Source: Mangifera indica
Lineage: Eukaryota; Streptophyta; Magnoliopsida; Sapindales; Anacardiaceae
DNA: 64,000 nucleotides
Direction of reading: 5' to 3'
Assembly: GCF_011075055.1 (NCBI RefSeq)
Contig: NC_058155.1
Coordinates: forward strand, 7,783,537 to 7,847,536
A program made the translations under genes and the position numbers. Numbering within the stretch: the first letter of the stretch is position 1; each line of letters begins with the position of its first letter. Shown here piece after piece: positions 53,566-64,000 of this stretch. The notes under the pieces are model-generated. The model was not told the DNA's origin. It saw only the letters and a program-made list of their open reading frames with translations, and did not search any database.

Positions 53566-54789
53566 AGGACCGCGTCGTCCAATGGAAGGTGGTTTCAATA
53601 ATTAATTATAAAAAGGGACAAGCAATGAGCTCTTGATAGAACTAATAATTAAGCTATAATGTTGACAAGTATTTGTGTTGTATACATGTGAAATATTCTT
53701 AAAAGATTTGAGTCTCCACATATATGTAATATCCTTGTGATTTATAAACATCATTGCTTCATGGGCTTATAAAAAAATTATAAAAGGGGTTGGTTTTGTG
53801 CAAACAAAAACTGGGCCGAAAGCCTAATTCATATGTAATTTGGTGGATCCCTTTGCGCTCAAAAAATATAGTGTCTAGTTTGTTTTATCTATCACTATTT
53901 TAATTTTTTTTTATGTACTTTTGCAAAAAAAGCTTACCTAAAATTTGTGATGTTTCATGGTAGAAGTTACACCATTGAATTTAGTTTCAATGAAAATGTT
54001 AATATTACTAAATAATGTTTTTAAAAGCTAACCAGTAATGTGTTCATCATAGTCAACGTTCATGTGTTTTTATTACAACGTAGTGTCCTTATTTTCAACT
54101 ATAAAAGGCCTTAATTTTTGTTCCAAAATAAATACAAATTAATTTCATACAAGATTTCCTTACAGGTTTTACATTTATACTCTATTTTGTTGATCTTAAA
54201 CTTGAAAGTTTGTCAATGGAGCTTGTTGAATCCTCGACACTTGTTTAATTCATAGAGTAAAAATTCTTCAAGATAGTGACTTTAGCTCACATCTCAACCT
54301 ATTGTTTCATTTTGTTTTTTATGCCCTAGGTTGAAGTTTAGGTTGTCTAGGTCAAAGCTATTTTCTAGTTTGAAATCCTTTTATATGCCCTAAGTTGCAG
54401 TTTGGGTTGTCTAGGTCAAAACTCTTTTCTAGCTCGAAATCCCTATTAAAATCAAACTCTCTTTAGCTTGTCTAGCTCGAAATCCCTATTAAAATCAAAC
54501 TCTCTTTAGCTCATAGCATGCAACTTTTGTGGGGCTCTAGTCCTAGTCCTTGTTTATATCGAATGAACATAAGACAATATGTTGACCAATTGTTACATAT
54601 TTAACATGAATTCAAAATCAAAATAAGAAGATAACCTATTCAATTGAATTTAAGTATACATAATAAATTTTATATGAAAATCACTCAAATGTGGCTCTAA
54701 TACCAGCGTTAGGTTATGGGGAGTGCTTAAAGGGTAGTAGAAATCAATTTAAAATTTTTGAGCACATAGAAACACCTTATAAACCCTTA
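53566..54789. other. 3' flank of Nramp copy 1 and intergenic DNA, no gene
   Basis: A direct repeat lies near 54340-54520: gcccta(a/g)gttg(a/c)agttt with gttgtctaggtcaaa, and cgaaatccctattaaaatca followed by aactctctttagct, each present twice. No coding region is seen. Confidence 0.4.
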
Positions 54790-55224
54790 GGGGTTGTTTG
54801 GTTTCAGTTAAGATAGATTACCTTCCTTTATTTGGTTTGTCAGTAATAAAATATTACAGTAATCTTCTATTATCAATGCTGACGTGACATGTAATATAGG
54901 TGGTAATCTGATTACCAAGGTAATATTGATTTTATTATAATTATATTATTATTTATTAGTTTTTTAAGAAAAAAATAAATTTATTTTTAATTAATATAAC
55001 AAATAATATAAAAAATATTTAAAAATAATTATATTCAAGGGCATTTAAATAAAATAATTTACTAGTAATTTTTTATTATATTTAACCAAACATAATAATT
55101 ATTTATACCTATCAAATTTTATTAAATATAGTAATAATTTACACCCAGTTATCTTCTAAGTAATTTATCTTCAAGGTAATCTTTTTATTTTGGTAATAAA
55201 ACATTACCCAAACCAAACACCCTC
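54790..55224. mobile_element. Tourist-like MITE (PIF/Harbinger type), 435 bp
   Basis: Terminal inverted repeats GGGGTTGTTTGGTTT (54790-54804) and AAACCAAACACCCTC (55210-55224) are flanked by TTA on both sides (54787-54789 and 55225-55227). TTA is the target duplication typical of PIF/Harbinger elements. The inside is AT-rich and partly self-complementary (gtaataaaatatta / taataaaacattac). Diverged relatives are at about 24157-24680 and 30868-31252. Confidence 0.85.
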
Positions 55225-55982
55225 TTACAGGATTCAAACATAGTCAATTAACATATAGGCATACATATGTATAAACAATTATACAACCAAAAAAAGTATA
55301 GAGCACAAACCTATGTTGGTAGCTCCTTCACTTTGACAACCTTCACACTTGGTTACAACCACTCCTGAACCTAAAGAAAAGGAAGCACCTCAATATCCAC
55401 ACAAAACATGAACTCTAGAAGGCTCGATTGTGCACAGATGTACTACTAGGTGACCTATGTTGCACTTAGAAATTAAGTATATTCCTTATGTCTAAAGTTA
55501 TCATTTTTTCCGTTTTAGGTAGAGATTAAGGTTTATAAAATATTTTATTATTTCCTTTTTTTTTATTTGTTGTTAGGAGAAAAGGGGAAAAATCAAGAGA
55601 GAGAACACAAAATTGAAGAAAAAAATGGATATGTTTCCTAATTGCATTAGAAAATATAGATATGTAGTAGCAAGAATAGGAAATAGAATCTGAGCCATCA
55701 ACATCAACGCGGATCAAGAAGTAGCGAACTTGGTGGTGACCAAATATGGATACAATCTAACAGTCTACTTCCACCTTGAGAAAAGACATTATAAAAACCC
55801 TATTGAAGTAATGGACAAGGAGCTTTTGACAGATTTTCATACAGTTATACAATGTATTAGTTCTCTAGCAACACAATGATCACTCTCTTTGAGCTTCCAT
55901 ACGCTACTAGGAATAAATAATCTAGAAGCACGTTAGCAATACAATCATAAGGAAACAACCAACAACTCAAGTTTACATAAAT
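55225..55982. other. Intergenic DNA, no gene seen
   Basis: Broken frames and no recognised domain or element ends. Confidence 0.4.
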
Positions 55983-56266
55983 CAAAATGTGAAAATACAA
56001 TCATCCAATTATAAAAATTAAAATAAGTGTAATATAAATACTATAAAAGGGACCTTGTAAATATTGTAGAAGGTCTCTTTTATCATGTTTATATTACACT
56101 TGTTTTTGGTTAATCGAGTATACAAAGTGAAATTGTCCTAACTATTTTTGCTCTTTTTTCTATTTAGAATATATTAAGTTTTTTTATTATAAAAATATTC
56201 TAAAAAATTATAATAATTTAGGTGTAACACATTCTTATAATTGGATGATTGTATTTTCACATTTTG
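55983..56266. repeat. 284-bp palindrome with perfect 32-bp outer arms
   Basis: Outer arms 55983-56014 and 56235-56266 are perfect inverse complements of 32 bp. Inside, aagtgtaatataaat (near 56025) pairs with tttatattacactt (near 56090). The centre aaaagggacctt (56045-56056) pairs with aaggtctctttt (56069-56080), with one mismatch. The right outer arm belongs to the Nramp upstream module (compare ggatgattgtatttttacat near 49142), so the palindrome sits at the edge of the duplicated unit. Confidence 0.88.
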
Positions 56267-57168
56267 ATTTTTAACATCTTTGTTTGTTTTCGCTAAGCTA
56301 TTTTAATAAAGGGTATTTTAGTGATTTCAATAATTAGGGTTTTTTTTTTCATAAATCAAGTTATAATCATACTAAAAAGATTAAATGTAATAATGGTTTC
56401 ATTTTGGTTATAATATTTTTTGATGAAGTGTTATATTAACATCAAATCGATACGATATTATAATAAAATAGTTGAATAATTGTATTTTTTGTATATAAAA
56501 GTGTTGACGGGATACCGTAATTTATATAAAACGTTAACTTATATAAAGTGATAATATAAAATAACAAATGGAAAAGTATATACGTACATAAAATAGGAAA
56601 CCGTATAATTTAAAATATATTCTTACAGTATTAATTAGAGCAGACATCGTTAATGAACATTACTAACAAAATTATTTCTTTATTTGATTTAAAATAAAAT
56701 TTTCATTAACATATTTACATTCGTACAAAATCATGAGAGGCCAACTGTTATCGATGCGACGCTATCAACAAGTCAACTCTTTAGAATACTCAATGAACCA
56801 ACGACAAATCAGATCTTCAGAAGAATCAACAATATTATTATTATATTATTTACACAAAGTCAACAACGAATATTATTGATCAAAATCATCAACAAGATCT
56901 ACACATCCTAGGAGTTTACTATATTATTTTCTCTCATCAACGAATATTATTGATCAAAATAATCAGACGCAAAGTCAGACAATTTGCGTATTTCAAAGAC
57001 GTCATTCATTTATAAACAAATGTGAATGGCAGCAACCTCAAGGCACGTACCTTAAGCAAGTTTTCCAAAACCCAGATACGTGTGAAACAAATGGTAGGTT
57101 TACTCAACACCAACATTTAATTTATAATTGATTTGAAACTTTAGCATGTTAATGTTCGTCACCTAATT
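56225..57168 (+). repeat. Displaced upstream module of the second Nramp gene (module C)
   Basis: It matches 49120-50170 in order and orientation, for example gacgtcattcatttataaac (56998) against gacgtcagtcatttataaac (49996), and gcaagttttccaa and aatttataattgatttgaaa in both. The match ends near 57168, within cacctaa. The remaining piece of the leader is only found near 59917, next to the second gene. This is therefore the ancestral promoter of copy 2, now about 2.8 kb away from its gene. Confidence 0.8.
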
Positions 57169-59916
57169 GTTCGATTGATTCAAATGAATCCTAACATATA
57201 TATTCATATATAATCTAATCAATCTAATATCAATGACAAATATTAAATCATTATATGCATATAGTTTATAGAATTATAAAATTAAAAATTCCAGGGATGC
57301 AAGCAAACCTGGTGGTTGATATAGAACCAATTTAAATCTAATCAATTGTTAATTTGCGGAACCAGTCTTTCACTCTAATAACACCATGAACCAAAAGCGA
57401 TAATTGTGGATGGGTAAATATATATGGTTTTTGACTATTTTGGGAAGGGAACTTAGTATTTATATAGTAAATTATTAGACCCTTTCATTAAAAACTCAAT
57501 AAATTACAATAACTTACATTTGTCACCTAAATTATAAGACTCTATATAAAGTGTAATACACATTTACAATTCAATTAGACAATGCCCAATAAACTGATTC
57601 TAGACTATACATTTATATGATTCTATTTTAATAAAAGAAAAACATAATCAATGTATGCACATATAAGAAATCTCAACATTCTTCCATATAGACAACATTA
57701 ATTATCAATTTTTTTATTAAGAAAAGAAAACTTTTTGTTCTCAAGTAAACAAAATTTTAATTTTTAAAATGGCCACTCATTTCAAGAAGAAAAAACATAA
57801 TTCAGAAACAACACTTCAGCCAAACAATCCAATCAATATGATTATTAATACAGAACCAAGACAATCTATATGTTTTGCAACAATATATGACATCCATGAT
57901 TACAATTACTCACAACCATATCACATGGATTACTGATTGGAAGTGTGGCAAGAATAATATATAAAAGTGATTAGAAAAATATGTTATCACTTGTTGGTTC
58001 TCATTATAATTTCTCTTTAATCAATAGGTTTCATATAAAAGCTAGAGAAATCCATAGCTTCTAATGAAGCCAATATGTTTCACCAAAATAGTCTCAAGAT
58101 ATCTAAATAAACATACTCATGCAATTGTCAGACTCAAGATAAACCATCTTCTTGAAACACATTGTATACATTTATTTTAATATAATCAACCATACAATTG
58201 TCATACTCAGGAGAAACTTTATTTTGGAGACACATGTTGTACATATAAATTTTACTAATATAAATCACACAATTGTTATACTCAAAAGAAACATTATTTT
58301 TGAGGCATATGTTGTGTTATAACCACAAATATGTGCATCAATATAGAACCGTGTCAAAATTTTTCAACCCTAAACCAAACCTAAATATTTTTAGCTTGAC
58401 CTGATCCGATCCACATTAACCCAAATTATGTAACAGATAAAGTCATCTGAAAACATAACATATAATGATATGATTTGTTGCGAAATAATACACTTTGTAA
58501 TATGTCGTGGAATAAAATGATTCTTACAAAAAACCACACAAAATAATAATTTGTCAAAACAAAATTAATGTATTTCAGGTTAGTATTAATAGTTTATTTA
58601 TTCTCTTTATATGATCAAATATAGAGATAAAAAAATATATAAGAACTCAAATAAATGTACAATTTCATTTTCAAAATATTGTTATCAATAACCAATGAGA
58701 TTAATAACTAATTATTAAATATTTAAAAATTTTAATTTTTAATCAATATGATGAATGTTATTTTCATAAATACTAAAACTATTAATATATATATGAACAC
58801 GACACACCAAATATAATAAGTTCAAATTAGTATACTTACAACACAACAATGAGAAAAACAAATAAACTACAAATAATTTTTAAAAATCTATCAAAAAGAG
58901 TTATTATAATATAATTAATGTCTCTAGTAAAGGATGATAATTTTTTATCAAAAGGCCTAAAACTAGCTTTTCCAAGTAAACATCCAGTTAACCTATATAA
59001 TGTTTTAAAGAGTAAAACTATGGATTTAAAAGTAAATTTAAAGTAACTACCATAATTAAGCTAATGGAAAAACTAAAATTAAGTTCTAATAAAAAAATTC
59101 CTAATATAAAAGCATTGTCTTTATTGATTGAAGAATTTTTTTTATTTGTATTAGTATTAATAATATCCTCTGTGAACTCATTTAAATTAAAGTCATTATT
59201 TTCTGAATTAACATAAAAAGGAAATTATGTAAAATAAATATGTAAATCATATTTGAAACTATAATAATAATAATAATTCAATAATAGAGTTACCAATTTC
59301 ACTAACAATAAAACTATACATACACACATTTAGGGTATAATTTGGGTACACAGATGATTTGTTATATATAACTGGATGATTTTGAATTAAAGATAAAGTA
59401 ATATCTAATCATATAATAACACATTATATGTATACTTAAATTGTGTATAAAAAATTGTCTATATGTAATATTACTCTTTGCTAAACAATCAATCTTTAGT
59501 GCAAACAAGTGTTTCAGTTATATTAAGTATCAATTTTCAATAGTAGTGTTACCAATGATAATAATAACTTAATAGTAGTGTCACTATTTTTTCGATTAGT
59601 TTGAGTTATTTTAGTTAATTTTGTATTAGCTTAAATACAATTCATTTTTTTAGGGGTTAATCTAATTGTAATTTGAACTATTTTACAAGTTGAAAATTAT
59701 AACCCTATTCGATTTTCTTTTTATATCACATGGTATCGAGCTGGCGGACTGTATCAACTTTTGTCAGGCTTAATTAGAATCTCAAGACTGAAAATAAATA
59801 TAATTATTGAGGTACCGTACGATTGAATAATAGTTATTTTCTCTCTAGGAGAATAAAGTGAGGTGTCTTGAAGGTAAACAACGAACGCTTAAGACAGACC
59901 ACCCACTGTTATAAAA
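57169..59916. mobile_element. About 2.7 kb insertion between copy 2 and its ancestral upstream region
   Basis: This block has no counterpart upstream of Nramp copy 1. It contains three degenerate tandem units of about 85 bp around 58110-58330 (caattgtcatactc, agaaac, cacatgttgta motifs), a degenerate small MITE at about 59320-59475, and an LTR end followed by a primer-site-like TGGTATCGAGC at 59731-59741. No long coding frame is present. It is probably a composite of several insertions. Confidence 0.6.
59731..59742 (+). other. Primer-binding-site-like motif after an LTR-like end
   Basis: TGGTATCGAGCT directly follows an LTR-like end (ttatatcaca, to 59730). The usual Ty1/copia site complementary to initiator methionine tRNA is TGGTATCAGAGC, so this would be a copy with a small deletion. 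No gag or pol follows. Confidence 0.4.
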
Positions 59917-60012
59917 ATACGGGAGTTGAGCTTCATTAAAAGTTGCACTTGTGTGTTTTAATGTAGAAATTCGGTGGTAAACAAGATACAAACAAATAGC
60001 AGAAAGTGAGAT

Positions 60013-63000
60013 ATGGCAAGCCTGAATCAGCAACAACAACCAGAGATTTCTCAATCATGGGGCGGCGGGAGCAACCGCATGGCCGCTACCAATGTAGAGG
60101 GAAGGACACCATCTCCCAATTGCACTAGTCACAACGATGACAAAAGTTTTGACGATCAGCAGGTCTCTAAGTTTGTTTATTTTCTCTTAACTATTATTCA
60201 CCACATATGATGATATTTTTGGACATAAAATTCACAAATTTTCTTATAATTGGGCGTGTGAACTGAAATGAGGTAACCATGTTAATTAACTGATATCTTC
60301 CTACACTTGTGAGGATATCGATGCCTGATGGAGTTCTCTTGAACTTGATTTTGATAATGATTAGAAACCTGGGTGGAAAAAGTTTTTGGCGTTTGTAGGC
60401 CCTGGTTTCCTTATCTCAATCGCTTATATGGACCCAGGAAACTGTAAGCTCCTCTCTTTCTGCTGTCTCTGTGAATGTGTGTTTCTCTTTCTGGGTCTGT
60501 GTCTGTGACTAACAAACTTTCTATGATGTCATATTACAGTGGAAACTGGTTTGCAAGCAGGAGCTAGTTACCAATATGAGGTATATATAAGAAACAAAAT
60601 TCTTCAAATACTATATATATATATATTGTATATATCGAAAATAAGGAAGAGAAGCTTTTATCTTTTTCAAATTGAAGGTGCCAGAAGAAAACTAACATGT
60701 TTGCCATTTTCAGCTATTATGGGTGCTTCTTGTCGGAATGATCTTTGCTCTTATAATGCAGTCCCTTGCCGCAAATCTTGGTGTGTGCACTGGTAAGTCA
60801 CAAAACTAACCAAAATTACAAGTACAGTTATGTTGATGAATATTAACTACTTGGTTACTTCTTCTTTAGTATATAACAATAACTTAGTTCATTGGAATCT
60901 CAGGCAAACATTTATCAGAATTATGCAAGGCTGAGTACCCAAGATTTGTCAACTACTGCCTGTGGTTGCTGGCCGAAGCAGCTGTCATAGCCGCTGATAT
61001 CCCAGAAGGCAGCCATAATTCTTAAATCATCTTAAAATTCATTGCCTTACATTCGATAAATTCATTTCAGAAAATACTACTGGAAGTTCTTAGTTTGGGA
61101 GTGATTCTGCAGGAAGTGCTTCCAAACAGAAGCCTAAACCTGACAATAACATGCTATAACTAGTTTTCTGAAAGCAAATCCATTAATTCCAAGAGAACAC
61201 TTTTTCAACCTTTCAAGTACTTTATTTAACATTTGTATTGCTTTTTTTTTTTTTTCTCTTCTCAGTGATTGGGACAGCCTTCGCGTTAAATATACTCTTT
61301 CATGTCCCGGTATGGGTTGGAGTTCTCCTCACTGGCCTCATCACTCTCTTGTCGCTCGGCCTGCAAAGATATGGGGTATTTTAACAGTTCATATTTAATT
61401 TTTTCAATCAATCCTTCGTTTATTATTACGAGTGAAGCATCAAAATAAACATTGAATAAGGTGAAATTATAAAATTTTCATTAGCTTATCCTTTTACTTA
61501 TTGAATGTATGCATTCTGTAACTATCTATGCAGATTTTACGTTTCTCTTCAAGGGTATTTGTCTTCTTATTTATTTATTTATTTATTTTTGCTCTTGTCC
61601 CTCTTTGAACTGATTTAATTTATTTCCATTTGTGTTTTGTTTTTATATTTTGGAGCTTAACGGTAGTTTCTCATATTTAATCTCCCTCTTTTTGAATGGT
61701 TAAATAAATTAGATAAGGAAGCTGGAAATGTTCATAGCAATGCTTGTACTCGTTATGGCCGGCTGTTTCTTTGGAGAAATGAGTTATGTAAAGCCTTCTG
61801 CAGTTGATATCTTCAAGGGCTTGTTTATTCCCAACCTAAGTGGCCATGGTGCTGTAGGCAACACCATCGCTCTATTGGGCACCACCGTCGTGCCGTATGA
61901 TCCATCCAACTTCACATAATTCTCAAAATTTAACATTCAGACCATCAAAATCATAAAAATCTGACAAAACCCACTGATAATAATGCAGGCATAATCTGTT
62001 TCTGCACTCAGCTCTTGTGCTCACCAGAAAAGTGCCCAATTCTGTCCGTGCCATAAACGTAAGCCATAGGAAAACACTAACAACATTGAATAAATATATA
62101 CATCTTTTAGATATAAATGTTTTGGTGGTAATATCTCTATTATTTGTCTTGTTTTTTTATACAGGATGCGTGTAGATATTTCCTCATAGAGAATGCTATA
62201 CCCCTATTTGTAGCATTGTTAATTAATGTAGCGATGGTGTCCATAACCGCCAGTGTTTGCTCAGCCCCAAATGTCTCAGAAAATACCATTGAGCAATGCA
62301 ATAATATTACACTAGGCACTGCTTCTTTCCTCCTCAAGGTAATCGATTTTGGTAGCATTAAACTTGATCTATATGGTAAATACTAACAGAAACTCGAGTC
62401 TTTCTGTGTAGAATGTGCTGGGAAAATCGAGCTCCATCGTTTATGCCGTTGCCCTTTTTGCCTCAGGGCAAAGCTCCGCCATCGCAGGAACTTGTGCTGG
62501 ACAATTTATTATGCAGGTCAACAGAAATATAAAAACAAAAAGGAAAAAAAAAAAAACTGAACTTCAATAATCACAAATTTCTTTGTAAAATTTTTATATA
62601 GCTTCTTGTTGTGTGATTTTCAGGGTTTCCTGGACATGAAAATGAGAAAATGGCTGAGGAATTTGATAACAAGGTGCGTTGCAGTTACACCAAGTCTCAT
62701 TGTTTCAATTATCGGTGGACCTCAAGCGGCAGGAAGATTAATCATTATTGCTTCGGTTAGATAAAATAAATTCATTAAAAATATGTTATTAATTATAATA
62801 TTATGTCTGCATCAAATTAAAATCTAAATATTTACCGAGTTTTAATTATAGATGATATTGTCATTTGAACTGCCGTTCGCTCTCATCCCGCTTCTAAAAT
62901 TTAGCAACAGTAGCGACAAAATGGGACCCTACAAGCACTCTATTTATGTAAGTTCTTTTTTTTTTTTTGGTTTTCTTCTATTCTAGGTAAAGTTTTCCAA

Positions 63001-63424
63001 TTGAAGTTAACCATATTGGGGCTTATGTAAAACTTAAACTTCTAAAAATCATGTTTCGATGTTGTTCTCTTTTTCTGAATCAATTCGTGTAAAACATAAT
63101 CTTCTGAGAATCATGTTTGGATCCTCTTCTAATAATTCTGAAACACTGCACATGCAGATAATTGTTCTTTCATGGATCTTGGGCCTGGGAATAATGGGCA
63201 TCAATGTGTATTTCTTGAGCACCGGATTTGTAGGTTGGCTAATCCACAACGATTTGCCCAAAGTGGGAAACGTGTTCATCAGCATTATAGTGTTTCCTCT
63301 GATGGCCATTTATGTATTAGCCATTATCTATTTAGCTTTTAGAAAAGACACTGTTGTGACATATATTGAACCTGTAACGGAAGACGCAGTAGTCGAAGGT
63401 AACATGGAGAATGAGCTTGCATAA
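60013..63424 (+). CDS. NRAMP: Nramp metal transporter, copy 2, 13 exons; VPH instead of MPH, shortened C-terminus
   Basis: Tandem paralogue of the gene at 50257-53565. Exons: 60013-60162, 60365-60443, 60540-60580, 60714-60792, 60904-61008, 61266-61375, 61713-61894, 61989-62058, 62165-62338, 62412-62516, 62624-62755, 62852-62947 and 63158-63424. The lengths of exons 2-12 equal those of copy 1, and the frame joins to 529 aa. The TM1 motif DPGN is intact (residues 73-76), but the TM6 motif reads VVPHN, with Val248 in place of the metal-binding Met. The usual [13 protein letters not shown] motif is [13 protein letters not shown] here. The GC donor of intron 5 is shared with copy 1 (AAG|GCAGCC). 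A TAA at 63422-63424 replaces the AAC codon of copy 1 and removes about 24 C-terminal residues. The 5' leader differs from copy 1 by an insertion of about 50 bp. Confidence 0.87.
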
Positions 63425-64000
63425 CCTGATAGGCAGTTGGAATTGGGTTTTGTACCTTATAAAGAGGATTTGTAACACAATTCTCATGACATATACCCGT
63501 ATCTAAAATATAATCCAAAGAGATATATACAACTTGAACTTTTATCAATTACGACAAAATAAAGAGCATGTTTGTTTATACTAACTCAAATTTGCATACA
63601 AAAAGGTGTAAGCTAAAATACCTCAATATGTAAATAAAATAAACTCAATCACACAGTCTCAAGTGTCTGAAACAAATCCAACATCACAAAATAAAGTGCA
63701 TAATTACAATCCATGTCTCAAATTGGAAATTTAGAAAAATCAACATAAACTTATAAAATTTACAAATGACAAAAATGCCCCTTAACCTCATGCAACGATT
63801 TGAATTGGACCACTAGCTTTATTACATGCCTAGCTACTTGTAAAACCACAAAAAAGGAATCTTTAAATAAAAAACACTCAATAAATAGTTGACATCTCGA
63901 CATTATGCATACAATATAACTAATAAACCCAATGTTCTATCAATATGTCTTTATATGGTTACTAGCGAATGTTTCCCGGCACCTACCTATGCCCATCTAT
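63425..64000. other. 3' flank of Nramp copy 2, no further gene
   Basis: The first 50 bp still match the coding 3' end of copy 1 (cagttggaattgggttttgt, ccttataaagaggattt) but lie after the stop. The remaining DNA is AT-rich with no recognised feature up to the window edge. Confidence 0.5.

Overview
This is a window of plant nuclear DNA, most likely from a eudicot. The genes are split by short AT-rich introns and include plant-only families: an AAP amino-acid permease, an A1-type cyclin, and a short DUF688-type protein ending in WAGFGLF. The background is very AT-rich and full of MITEs, long microsatellites and solo LTRs. I cannot name the species. Exon junctions were worked out by hand from GT/GC-AG sites, reading-frame phase and family conservation. 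No transcript data were available. || Layout. (1) 0.5-1.0 kb: a decayed fragment of an AAP permease exon. 4.27-6.26 kb (-): an intact six-exon AAP gene (486 aa). (2) 6.3-16.9 kb: intergenic, with a (TA)n tract of about 100 bp, degenerate MITEs and one foldback element (13.7-14.5 kb). (3) 16.9-22.5 kb (-): a six-exon type I signal peptidase of the chloroplast-processing-peptidase-like type (210 aa), with two solo LTRs in its introns and a duplicated 3' end. (4) 25.2-28.7 kb (-): an intact 11-exon A1 cyclin (519 aa). 31.7-37.4 kb (-): a dead tandem copy of the same gene, with stops, lost splice sites, a solo LTR in an intron and exon 1 split by about 1.6 kb of foreign DNA. (5) 38-41.4 kb: two foldback Mutator-type elements, one with a perfect 9-bp target duplication. 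(6) 42.0-42.5 kb (+): a single-exon DUF688-type gene with a TATA box and a G-box. (7) 43.7-49.1 kb: repeat-rich DNA with a MuDR-type transposase relic and an orphan copy of the Nramp upstream module. (8) 50.3-53.6 and 60.0-63.4 kb (+): two tandem 13-exon Nramp metal-transporter genes, both with open reading frames (554 and 529 aa). They are separated by a Tourist-like MITE, a long palindrome and a displaced promoter copy. || How it fits together. Three of the local families (AAP, cyclin A1, Nramp) show local duplication, with different outcomes: a fragment (AAP), a full pseudogene (cyclin) and two open genes that each carry a different substitution in the metal-binding motifs (Nramp). Mobile elements have reshaped the locus. 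Solo LTRs sit in introns of the peptidase and the dead cyclin, and about 2.7 kb of DNA now lies between the second Nramp gene and its ancestral upstream region. The most interesting items are the two Nramp metal sites (DPGS+MPH versus DPGN+VPH), their shared GC-AG intron, the displaced promoter, and the family of long foldback elements.
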